Origin: Mangrovibacterium marinum
GTDB taxonomy: Bacteria > Bacteroidota > Bacteroidia > Bacteroidales > Prolixibacteraceae
Assembly (NCBI RefSeq): GCF_003046625.1
Contig: NZ_QAAD01000031.1
Span: 1 to 33,426, forward strand
Length of the DNA: 33,426 nucleotides
Reading direction: 5' to 3'
Part shown: piece by piece, positions 1-6,453 of the stretch
Numbering within the stretch: the first letter of the stretch is position 1
Layout of the letters: each line of letters opens with the position of its first letter
Notes under the pieces: model-generated
What the model saw: the letters and a program-made list of their open reading frames with translations, nothing else
Database searches by the model: none
Told to the model about the DNA's origin: nothing
Position numbers and translations under genes: made by a program

Positions 1-135
1 CAGATCCTGGAGCTGCGCTTTGGAGAGCGCTCGGTGCTGAAGTGTAAGGATTGTGGCGGCGAACTACTGCTGCTGGAAACTTATCCCGGAAAGCGGGCGC
101 CGCCTGTAAATCCATTGGCCGGAATGGGCCAATGA
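1..135 (+). pseudogene. C-terminal end of a transposase, probably IS91-like (partial at window edge)
   Basis: The first reading frame is open from base 1 and stops at TGA 133-135, giving the last 44 residues of a longer protein. It shows a CxxC pair (KCKDCGGEL) followed by a short tail with KRAPP. A Cys-pair plus basic/proline-rich tail is what I recall for the C-terminus of IS91-type (Y2, rolling-circle) transposases of Bacteroidota, but no catalytic residues are visible here, so the family is a guess. Base composition is clearly more GC-rich than the array that follows. Whether the gene is intact upstream of the window cannot be seen; I mark it partial rather than proven broken. Confidence 0.45.
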
Positions 136-412
136 CGGTGTTTTGTGGATCTTTTCGAAATACGCCCCGGAGCGTAAATGGGAAAGCTATGTCCGGTCGC
201 CAAAACCGCCTGCCCAGAGGAGCCCCTTGCTGCCGAAAACAGGGTCAAAGCAGAAGCTATTTGGCCGGCATAGTCGGTTTTGCAGCCAAAACCGGGCTTG
301 AAAGTCCAACAGCACCACCCCAAACGCCTTCCGAAATGGAAACAAAAAACCGATTGAAAACACTATTCGAAAATAGTTAATTAACAGTCGGTTAAGCCAG
401 GGGCAGTGTTTA
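136..412. other. Non-coding tail of the left element, with terminal hairpin
   Basis: No convincing gene. The stretch is GC-rich up to about 330 and then becomes AT-rich. At 362-377 there is a perfect hairpin, ACTATT-CGAA-AATAGT, followed at once by the palindrome TTAATTAA. IS91-type elements end in a small hairpin near a tetranucleotide target (GAAC or CAAG); GTTC, the complement of GAAC, occurs at 413-416, exactly where the first cassette-array palindrome begins. I infer the element end lies between 377 and 412. Small overlapping open frames here are out of frame with the transposase tail and look spurious. Confidence 0.35.
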
Positions 413-476
413 GTTCAACAAAGCCTCCAATGCCAAGCGTATGCAAGCAACGCTTGATTAGAGGCTAAGTGTTAGC
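413..476 (-). repeat. Cassette boundary site 0 (short, attC-like palindrome)
   Basis: A 64-bp bulged palindrome. AGCCTC pairs with GAGGCT, CAAGCG pairs with CGCTTG, and the outer ends are TTCAAC and GTTAGC. Its size and layout (two stem blocks, central loop, AAC at one end and GTTAGC at the other) are the closest of all sites here to a classical short attC. It closes cassette c1 and touches the left insertion-element remnant. Confidence 0.6.
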
Positions 477-486
477 GGTATGTTGT

Positions 487-1014
487 TTATTGTTTGTCAT
501 CTATTAAAAATGATTCAGCTTTTTTCTCTACAATTTTATATTCTTCTTGACCAGTGAATTTTTCTCTAATTTTCCCAAAAGCTTTTAAATAATGAGTTTT
601 TTCTGGTAGATATTCATTGACCCAGTTGTAAGAATACTTTGTCAAAGTATCTTTTAAATAATACTCAATTGTTTTAAAGTCCCCACTAAGAATTTTGGAT
701 ATTAATTCTATAAATATTTCTCTTATCTCGTTGTTATTGATTAAGTCGGAAAAGTAATAAGTCCGAACGAAAGAATTGAATTGTATTTCAATAAATAAGT
801 CCTGAAATAGAAAAACAACTATTCTGTCAGAGTCTGAATTGTGTTGAAGTACAATTTCTAATATTGAACCATTTGAAACATGAGAATGATTTTCTCCTGT
901 CAGCAATTTTTTTGAATCAATTTTCTCGAAAATGTCAGATAAGATGTCAATGCAATATTGCTCAGAAGCATTCCGAGTTTTATAAAATTGTTTTATGGAT
1001 TCTAATACATTCAT
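487..1014 (-). CDS. Unknown 175-residue cassette protein (c1)
   Basis: I do not recognise this protein. I start it at the ATG at 1014 (MNVLESIKQF): the upstream extension of the frame runs through the boundary palindrome and reads as low-quality sequence. The predicted protein is acidic to neutral, soluble, without signal peptide or membrane segment. The middle is rich in hydrophobic and aromatic residues (IVVFLFQDLFIEIQF) and the C-terminus is charged and helical. The gene fills its cassette almost completely: the start lies about 22 bases inside one boundary core and the stop about 10 bases inside the other, the compact packing usual for integron cassettes. Codons are strongly AT-rich, unlike the backbone genes at 29-32 kb, which points to transfer. 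Confidence 0.7.
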   Translation of the reverse strand: MNVLESIKQFYKTRNASEQYCIDILSDIFEKIDSKKLLTGENHSHVSNGSILEIVLQHNSDSDRIVVFLFQDLFIEIQFNSFVRTYYFSDLINNNEIREIFIELISKILSGDFKTIEYYLKDTLTKYSYNWVNEYLPEKTHYLKAFGKIREKFTGQEEYKIVEKKAESFLIDDKQ

Positions 1015-1035
1015 CTTTGTTTTTTCGCAATTACC

Positions 1036-1164
1036 GCTAACGGTTAACTGTATGTGGCGTAGCCGACTGCGGGCTTCTTTCCTGTCAAACCGAGATGAAG
1101 TAGAAGCGGGAGATGAACCTACAATTACCCACAAAACCGGCTATGACATATACAGATTGTTAGC
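1036..1164 (-). repeat. Cassette boundary site 1 (long attC-like palindrome)
   Basis: 129 bp, ends GCTAAC and GTTAGC. The plus-strand left arm CTGTAT-G-TGGC-G-TAGCCG faces a right arm whose reverse complement is CTGTAT-A-TGTC-A-TAGCCG. The two G/A positions, five bases apart, recur in every long site. The centre carries TTTCCTGTCAAACCG, shared with the site at 12.6 kb. Confidence 0.75.
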
Positions 1165-1313
1165 AACTGGGTTTAGTGTTCCATCAATGTGATGTCTTTT
1201 CATGTTTTGCAGTATCGTCCGTTTCGACCCTTTTTGTCTGCTCGATACGGAGCACCAATTTATTTGTGCGTTTGGCAATCCTGATAGCCCATTAAGGGCT
1301 AAATGCGTGGGCA
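1165..1313. other. c2 tail: cassette frame sequence, no gene
   Basis: No gene. It contains a diverged copy of the frame seen in c5 and c7: a core TCGATACGGAGCACC near 1232-1246, the T-rich run AATTTATTTGTG, then a small hairpin TAGCCC-attaa-GGGCTA at 1285-1301. The same hairpin position carries different but still pairing bases in other frames (ACCGCC/GGCGGT at 19521-19538, TTGCCC/GGGCAA at 12403-12418). Confidence 0.55.
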
Positions 1314-1380
1314 ATTTGTAAGCTTATTGGCAAGTTTTGGCAGAGGGGAGCTTGTGCGACTTGCCAATGTGCTTACAAAT
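1314..1380 (+). repeat. Nested payload hairpin II-1
   Basis: Two-tier hairpin: outer stem ATTTGTAAGC/GCTTACAAAT, internal loop TTAT against ATGT, inner stem TGGCAAG/CTTGCCA. It lies about 20 bases beyond the stop of the last c2 gene. See the finding on six such hairpins. Confidence 0.75.
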
Positions 1381-1399
1381 AGGGTGGGCTTTCCTGTTA

Positions 1400-2056
1400 T
1401 TATTTAACTACTTTGCCTAATGCTTCTAATAGCTGTGGATTATCTTCTAATCCAATCCGAGCAACTGCATAGAATTCACTCATCCAGTCATCTATCTTTG
1501 CAAAGGCTGAATCTTTTGCTTTGGTTGCGTCTTGCGATTCTCCTTTTTCTTTTAGGTAAACTGCTCTTGCTGCTTCTAATTCAGAAATCAACGTGTTTGC
1601 TGTTGTCAAGTCTTCAGCGGATATTTTTAAACGAGCAAGTTTACTCTGAATTTCAGTATCGGTTGATGCCACGCTGTAAAATTTCTTTGCAGCTTCGAGC
1701 CATTTTATATAAGTCCGGGGCATTATTCCGGTAATTGCCAACTTGTCGGCAGTTAATGAATCGTTACGAAATACAACCTTTGCTTTTTTTCTGTGAATAT
1801 TGTAGGTATTCTCAATTTGTTCTTTTTTACTCGAAAAATCTGCATATGCAGCAGAGGTTTCATCGTCCTCAGTTTTATTCGCATCATAAGCAGTCCTTGT
1901 TTCTGTTAATAACGCTTTGCCTTCGGCGATTTTTTCTGAATCGTAGCCCAGGTCTGCCATGATAGTAGCAATTTCAGGTTGAGACTCTGCATTTTCCAAT
2001 GCTACACGGTATAATTCCAATGTTTCTGTGTCGGTAAGTTTTGTACGTGATGCCAT
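1400..2056 (-). CDS. Unknown 218-residue helical protein, last gene of the c2 metal island
   Basis: Starts at an ATG (MASRTKLTD) and is predicted to be almost entirely helical, with alternating charged and Ala/Leu-rich segments and no signal peptide or membrane span. A stretch near residues 75-95 (SSKKEQIENTYNIHRKKAKV) looks like coiled coil. I do not recognise a family. It is separated from the upstream GDCCVxC gene by about 300 bases of 21-bp tandem repeats, so it may have its own promoter there. Being the last gene before payload hairpin II-1, it could be a cargo gene unrelated to metal handling. Function unknown. Confidence 0.7.
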   Translation of the reverse strand: MASRTKLTDTETLELYRVALENAESQPEIATIMADLGYDSEKIAEGKALLTETRTAYDANKTEDDETSAAYADFSSKKEQIENTYNIHRKKAKVVFRNDSLTADKLAITGIMPRTYIKWLEAAKKFYSVASTDTEIQSKLARLKISAEDLTTANTLISELEAARAVYLKEKGESQDATKAKDSAFAKIDDWMSEFYAVARIGLEDNPQLLEALGKVVK

Positions 2057-2083
2057 AATTTTTTGATTTGGGTTTTTATTATT

Positions 2084-2272
2084 TTACAATTACGAAATTC
2101 CTTTTTACAATTATGTTTTCCGGATTTACAATTGCTTTTTCCCCACTAACATCGTTAACTTTCCGATTTGCATTTGAGTTTTACATTCTCACTTTTAAGC
2201 TTTCCTTGCTTACAAATCTGATTTTCCCTTATTCAATTGTGTTTTCCAAACTAACATTTGCTTTATTCCTAT
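2084..2272. repeat. Nine degenerate 21-bp tandem repeats
   Basis: The segment divides into nine consecutive units of exactly 21 bases, roughly TTACAATT-nnGnTTTTCC-nnA. The first three units begin TTACAATT, others TAACAT, TTACAA, ATTCAATTG; a tenth degraded unit follows to about 2293. The period is kept although the units differ at many bases. It lies between the unknown gene at 1400-2056 and the GDCCVxC gene. Either it is a string of binding sites at two helical turns, or a decayed seven-codon protein repeat: the minus strand is open only for the last few units, with stops earlier. Confidence 0.6.
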
Positions 2273-2358
2273 TTGTAAAAGCGTTTATAAAACGAAATGT
2301 TAAATATAACGAAAATACTTTTGCCAGAACACGTTGCATTTCCATTTTGTTAAAAAAA

Positions 2359-2565
2359 TCAGCAACAACTTTCATTCTTTTGTATCGAAGGGCACTTAAC
2401 CGAACCATACGAACAAAACACGCAACAATCTCCCTGCCTTGGTTTTAGTATGGTTTTGCAATTTTCACATTCATAAAAGAACTGACAGGAATCCTCAGGC
2501 ATTGTTTCTTCTTTTTGGTATCCGCAGTCGGGACAAGTGATTGTTGATTTATATTTTATTTCCAT
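2359..2565 (-). CDS. GDCCVxC-domain small cysteine-rich protein
   Basis: 68 residues with nine cysteines. It has a CPDC pair near residue 11, a CENC pair near residue 33 and the diagnostic GDCCVFCSYGSVKCP block in the C-terminal half. The GDCCVxC family (sometimes a selenoprotein, here with plain Cys) is found in heavy-metal and mercury resistance clusters; its biochemical role is not established, and metal binding is likely from the cysteine pattern. It starts 9 bases after the stop of the CDF exporter gene, so it is co-transcribed with it. The match to the family motif is strong, the function uncertain. Confidence 0.85.
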   Translation of the reverse strand: MEIKYKSTITCPDCGYQKEETMPEDSCQFFYECENCKTILKPRQGDCCVFCSYGSVKCPSIQKNESCC

Positions 2566-2574
2566 AAGACAGAT

Positions 2575-3471
2575 TTAGCAATCTATTTCACAATCTTCTT
2601 CTATACTTTTATTTTCGATTTGAAGCGTGGTATGGTTGATACCAAACTCGTGTTCGAGTTCATGTTGTAAATCGCCTATAAAATTGTCATTAATGCCTTC
2701 AGGTATTATCAGGTGTGCTGTCAATGCCACCTTTGTAGTACTCATTGCCCAAATGTGCAGGTCGTGAATGTTTTCCACTCCTTTTTGTGCCAGCAGAAAT
2801 TCCCTGACTTTTTCAAGGTTAATATGTTTGGGTACGGCATCTAAGGCTAAATCGACTGAATCGGTAAACAAACGCCAAGTTCCCCAAACGATAACCGCTA
2901 TGATAAGGAAACTTGTAACCGGGTCAATCCATTGTTTTCCGGTGAGGTTGATTAACAAACCTGCCACAACAACACCCAGCGACACACCGGCATCGGCTGC
3001 CATGTGCAGAAATGCGCCTTTTATGTTCAGGTCGTCTTTCTGTCCTTTCATAAAGAGTAAGGTAGTTAGGGTGTTGATAACTACACCAATGGCTGCAACA
3101 ATCATAACCTGACTGCCAGCCACAGGTTCAGGGTTTTTAAATTTACCAATGGCATCCCAGCCGATAACTGCTACTGCACCAAACAGCAGAAGGGCATTTA
3201 AAATAGAAACAAGGATGGTTGTTTTTCGAAGCCCGTAGGTGTATTTGCCCCTTGGTTTGATGGATGCAAGCCACATGGCCGTCCATGCAAAAACAAGGCC
3301 GAGCACATCGCTTGCATTATGTCCTGCATCAGCGAGCAGAGCAGATGAGTTGGCAATTAAACCATAAATGATTTCAACGGCAATAAAGATTACATTTAAT
3401 CCAATGCCCAGGGCAAAGGCTTTTCCGTAACTTTTGTTTGTTGCATGTGAATGTCCGTGTGAATGTGCCAT
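2575..3471 (-). CDS. czcD: CDF family divalent cation exporter, CzcD/ZitB type
   Basis: 298 residues. Cation diffusion facilitators exchange cytoplasmic Zn2+, Co2+ or Cd2+ for protons across the inner membrane. The N-terminus has the His-rich loop HSHGHSH (residues 3-9). The two intramembrane metal-site motifs are H51-x3-D55 (ADAGHNASD) in TM2 and H156-x3-D160 (HMAAD) in TM5. A cytoplasmic C-terminal domain follows from about residue 215, with DLHIWAMS and a Cys-rich end (EEDCEIDC) that may bind metal. Length is normal for the family. It sits 12 bases downstream of the YnfA gene and 9 bases upstream of GDCCVxC, in one operon of the c2 metal module. Preferred metal cannot be read from sequence. 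Confidence 0.92.
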   Translation of the reverse strand: MAHSHGHSHATNKSYGKAFALGIGLNVIFIAVEIIYGLIANSSALLADAGHNASDVLGLVFAWTAMWLASIKPRGKYTYGLRKTTILVSILNALLLFGAVAVIGWDAIGKFKNPEPVAGSQVMIVAAIGVVINTLTTLLFMKGQKDDLNIKGAFLHMAADAGVSLGVVVAGLLINLTGKQWIDPVTSFLIIAVIVWGTWRLFTDSVDLALDAVPKHINLEKVREFLLAQKGVENIHDLHIWAMSTTKVALTAHLIIPEGINDNFIGDLQHELEHEFGINHTTLQIENKSIEEDCEIDC

Positions 3472-3483
3472 AATTTTACTGAT

Positions 3484-3813
3484 TTAATTTCTTGGTGCGT
3501 ACATGATGATTCCCATCCCGATAAGCGCCACGATTCCTCCAATTATATCGTACCTGTCGGGGACAAAGCCATCAACTTTCCAACCCCACAATATGGCCAT
3601 AATAATAAATATACCACCGTAAGCAGCATAAACCCGCCCGAAATTGGCGGATTGGAGTGTAGCAATCACACCATATAAAAACAAGATAATACCGCCGATT
3701 GCCCCAAACCACCAGGGTTTTTGCTCCCTTAGCCAGAGCCAAACCAAGTAACCACCGCCAATTTCGCAAAGTCCGGCTACAACAAAAAGGAATACGGAAT
3801 ATACTACTTTCAT
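3484..3813 (-). CDS. YnfA family (UPF0060) small membrane protein
   Basis: 109 residues forming four hydrophobic segments. Family hallmarks are visible: [18 protein letters not shown] at the start, the middle block [15 protein letters not shown], and the ending [20 protein letters not shown]. YnfA proteins belong to the SMR/DMT-like small transporters of the inner membrane and have been linked to efflux in enterobacteria; in Bacteroidota they are often found, as here, between cation transporters of metal islands. It is 6 bases downstream of the HMA-CDF gene and 12 bases upstream of the CDF exporter gene. Family call is secure, substrate unknown. Confidence 0.9.
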   Translation of the reverse strand: MKVVYSVFLFVVAGLCEIGGGYLVWLWLREQKPWWFGAIGGIILFLYGVIATLQSANFGRVYAAYGGIFIIMAILWGWKVDGFVPDRYDIIGGIVALIGMGIIMYAPRN

Positions 3814-3819
3814 AAAAAT

Positions 3820-4617
3820 CTATTTTCCTAGTTTTAAAATCCTGAAAGCCCCCCTTACCACAATCAAAAAGACGATTGCTCCGATAATCAAGTCGGGGTA
3901 TTTCGATTGCGTCAGCAATACCAAAACTCCGGCAACGATAACACCTATATTAATAATCACATCGTTTGAGGTGAAAATCATGCTGGCTTTCATGTGTGCT
4001 TCATTGCTTTTTGATTTTTGAAGCAGGTACAGGCAAACGGAATTGGCTATAAGTGCCAATATCGAAATTCCAATCATCATCCTGAAATCAGGCGTTTCTT
4101 CTGCCCCGATAAACCTTCGGATTACTTCTAACATACCAACACCTGCCAACGCCAGTTGAAAATACCCGCTTAATGTTGCTACTTTCTTTTTACGGGTAAC
4201 CGCTGTCCCCACAGCCCACAAACTCAAGCCATAAACAGCAGCATCGGCAAGCATGTCAAGCGAATCGGCAACCAGCCCCATAGAACGTGAAATAAAACCG
4301 GTTGTGATTTCAATAACAAAAAAACTGAAATTAATGAGCAATACTGTCCATAGTAATTTGGTCTGGTCTGAATTACTCTCTGTTTTCATTTCAAACTCTT
4401 CAATCTTCTCAGTTTGTAACAGATTTGCACCCAGCTTCAGGCTTTCCAGTTGTTTTGTGATTTCTTCGTTTCCGCCCGAATGAATGACGGAAAGCTTACG
4501 ATTTTCAATATCAAATTCCAATTGACGGATGCCGTCAAAACCATCCAGCTTCATGCGGATTAGGTTCTCCTCCGAGGGGCAGTCCATTTTTGAAATATGG
4601 TAATGTGATTTTTGCAT
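3820..4617 (-). CDS. Cation transporter: HMA-like domain fused to a CDF-type membrane domain
   Basis: 265 residues. Residues 1-70 look like a heavy-metal-associated (HMA) fold with MDCPSEE, so the usual CxxC is reduced to a single Cys (C13). Residues about 88-262 form a CDF-like transmembrane domain with VADSLDMLADA in place of the HxxxD site and SNDVIIN as the second site. There is no C-terminal CDF cytoplasmic domain. It is probably an inner-membrane metal transporter or sensor-transporter whose metal ligands differ from the neighbouring CDF exporter. It begins a second transcription segment: a strong hairpin terminator (4632-4663) lies between its start and the PII-like gene upstream. Confidence 0.78.
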   Translation of the reverse strand: MQKSHYHISKMDCPSEENLIRMKLDGFDGIRQLEFDIENRKLSVIHSGGNEEITKQLESLKLGANLLQTEKIEEFEMKTESNSDQTKLLWTVLLINFSFFVIEITTGFISRSMGLVADSLDMLADAAVYGLSLWAVGTAVTRKKKVATLSGYFQLALAGVGMLEVIRRFIGAEETPDFRMMIGISILALIANSVCLYLLQKSKSNEAHMKASMIFTSNDVIINIGVIVAGVLVLLTQSKYPDLIIGAIVFLIVVRGAFRILKLGK

Positions 4618-4631
4618 TGCACTAAAATTAT

Positions 4632-4663
4632 AAAAAACCGTGGCAACCCGGAAGCCGCCACGG
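4632..4663 (-). terminator. Rho-independent terminator after the PII-like gene
   Basis: Read on the minus strand: stem GCCGTGGC ... GCCACGG (plus-strand arms 4638-4644 and 4657-4663) with a 12-base loop, followed directly by TTTTTTA. It lies 12 bases beyond the stop of the PII-like gene and 20 bases before the start of the HMA-CDF gene, so it divides the c2 module into an efflux-pump operon and a transporter operon, or attenuates read-through. Confidence 0.75.
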
Positions 4664-4675
4664 CTATTTATCTAA

Positions 4676-5005
4676 TTAATTTCCATTTTTCAAACCATCT
4701 TTCACCCGGTAAATTTGGTTTACATCCGAAACATAAATAATACCATCGCCGGGATTTAAGGTTTTGCCCTGCTCCGAAATAATATGTACTACTTTGTCCA
4801 CATCGTTTTTATTGACAACAAGTTCAAGTTTGGCCACCTCGCTGTCGGTAATTGAAAATTTTTGGGAAACAAATGCGGCTTCATCCTGCAATTTTCCCGT
4901 TCCCTCTGCCGATGAAATGGTCATGTTCTCAAAACCTGCATCTTTTAAATGGTGAACAATATCATTCACTTTATTGGGGCGTATAAATGCTTTTATTTCT
5001 TTCAT
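4676..5005 (-). CDS. PII-like signalling protein of the metal-efflux operon
   Basis: 109 residues with the PII layout: start MKEIKAFIRPNKVNDIV, a T-loop region around residues 35-55 lacking the conserved uridylylated Tyr, then ELVVNKNDVDKVVHII and the B-loop-like PGDGIIYVSDV before a C-terminal strand. Such PII-like proteins recur next to heavy-metal RND pumps and are thought to sense metal or nucleotide state rather than nitrogen. It is the last gene of the pump operon, 131 bases after the CusB-type adaptor gene, and is followed by a terminator. The fold assignment is good; the ligand is unknown. Confidence 0.82.
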   Translation of the reverse strand: MKEIKAFIRPNKVNDIVHHLKDAGFENMTISSAEGTGKLQDEAAFVSQKFSITDSEVAKLELVVNKNDVDKVVHIISEQGKTLNPGDGIIYVSDVNQIYRVKDGLKNGN

Positions 5006-5136
5006 CTGTTTAAAATTTTTTAATTTCTAAATGTTTAAAAAATTTGAATCCATTCAGGAACTCACATAAATTTTAATCATTCTTGTTTTTGAATTTAGAA
5101 TGCTGAAAATTTAAGTTCGTTTCATAATCCTGGTTT

Positions 5137-6435
5137 TTAATGTTCGTGTTCTGTTTCCTCTTTTTTCATATCGGCCAGCAGATAGTATGCTGCGTTCATT
5201 ACAATTTGAGTATCATCAGCTAAGGGATTGAGCAACTTTATTTCGGTGTAGCCATCGTCTTGCTTTCCGGTTATTACTTCTACCATGCGGAAAGCCATTA
5301 CATGACCACCATTTTCTTCCTCGTGTCCCGCTTCGCCCTCATGTTCCTCATGGTTTTCCTCAGCCTCATGGTCGTGTCTTTCTTCGTTTTCTGCTACTGC
5401 TTCATGTTCATGTCCCTCGTGTTCTTCTGCTTCAACCGATTCATCCAAAATAAAGATATAGGATTTAGTTCCTTCGGCAACCACCGCATTGTTAGGAAGG
5501 GTGCGGGTGGTATTTTCATCGGTATGGATATGCCCCGAAACATACATGCCCGGAATCAGGTTGCCCGGATTTTTATCGAGTCGTGCATGGATGTGTACTG
5601 CCCTGGTGTTGGGTTCAAACTCTTTGCCGATGGCAAAAATGGTTGCACTCAGTTCTTCGCCCGGACGATTGGAAACGGTAAAATCAACTTTTTGCCCGTT
5701 TTCTATAAGGTGTACATCATTTTCATACACCATAAAGTCGGCGTGTATTTCCCTGTTATCGGTAATGCTAAGAAGCTGGTCTTTGGCATCAACATAGGTT
5801 CCCACCTTAATATTCACATCATTAACAAAGCCGTTGATGGGTGAAAGTATGGAAATGGTGTTTGAAATGCTTCCTTCTTTTACTTTATCGGGCGAAAGAT
5901 TGAGCAGTTGAAGCCTTGATTTTAAACCTTCGTAACGTGCTTTGGCGGTGTTGTATTCCGATTTGACCTGTTGGAAGTCTTTACCTGCACCCACGTTGTT
6001 CTCGAAAAGTTCTTTCTGACGGGCATATTCCTGTTCAAGAAATTCGAGTTTGTTGGCTGTTTCGGCAAATTCTTCCTGAAGGACAATGTAATCCGGATGC
6101 TCCAGTATGGCCAACACCTGGCCTTTATTTACTTTATCGCCGTGAAAAACCTTTATTTCTTTCACATTGCCACCAATAATAGCCGTAACATCAGCACTTG
6201 CAGCAGGTGGTACTTCAAGTTGTCCGTTTGTTTTTACCAGTGTGGTAAGGTTTCGCATTTGAAAATTACCCAATTGCAGATTTAAGGCTTCACGCTGAAG
6301 TTCGTTCAGCATTACCACACCTTCGGGGCCTTCATGCTCCGCATGTTCCCCGGCTTCACTGTTTTCTTTTTTGTTGCTGTTGCACGACATGAGCATTACT
6401 ACTGCAAGAAGTGCTAAAAATATTTTCGTTTTCAT
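5137..6435 (-). CDS. cusB: RND periplasmic adaptor (membrane fusion protein), CusB/CzcB type
   Basis: 432 residues. The adaptor links the inner-membrane pump to the outer-membrane factor. The N-terminus is a lipoprotein signal with lipobox LMSC (Cys about 18), then a His/Glu-rich linker. Next come the barrel-sandwich domain (GGNVKEIKVFHGDKVNKGQ), a helical hairpin of about residues 120-190, and the second half of the lipoyl-like domain (ISPINGFVNDVNIKVGTYV). Near residues 335-380 there is an unusual His/Glu-rich insertion (EHEGHEHEA, RHDHEAEENHEEHEGE), probably a periplasmic metal-binding loop. It starts 18 bases after the pump gene. Cu(I) versus Zn/Co/Cd specificity cannot be fixed, though the many His residues fit a divalent metal. 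Confidence 0.93.
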   Translation of the reverse strand: MKTKIFLALLAVVMLMSCNSNKKENSEAGEHAEHEGPEGVVMLNELQREALNLQLGNFQMRNLTTLVKTNGQLEVPPAASADVTAIIGGNVKEIKVFHGDKVNKGQVLAILEHPDYIVLQEEFAETANKLEFLEQEYARQKELFENNVGAGKDFQQVKSEYNTAKARYEGLKSRLQLLNLSPDKVKEGSISNTISILSPINGFVNDVNIKVGTYVDAKDQLLSITDNREIHADFMVYENDVHLIENGQKVDFTVSNRPGEELSATIFAIGKEFEPNTRAVHIHARLDKNPGNLIPGMYVSGHIHTDENTTRTLPNNAVVAEGTKSYIFILDESVEAEEHEGHEHEAVAENEERHDHEAEENHEEHEGEAGHEEENGGHVMAFRMVEVITGKQDDGYTEIKLLNPLADDTQIVMNAAYYLLADMKKEETEHEH

Positions 6436-6453
6436 TATTATCTGTTTTTATAA

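Noticed and set aside
51-380. Plus-strand frame of 109 codons over the transposase tail
   Set aside because: It overlaps the transposase frame in another phase and reads as unlikely protein; the CxxC-bearing frame ending at 135 is better.
2068-2448. Plus-strand frame of 126 codons with heptad-like FTIxFSx repeats
   Set aside because: It follows from the 21-bp repeats being free of stops in one frame. It overlaps the GDCCVxC gene in antisense and lacks any ribosome site or family resemblance.
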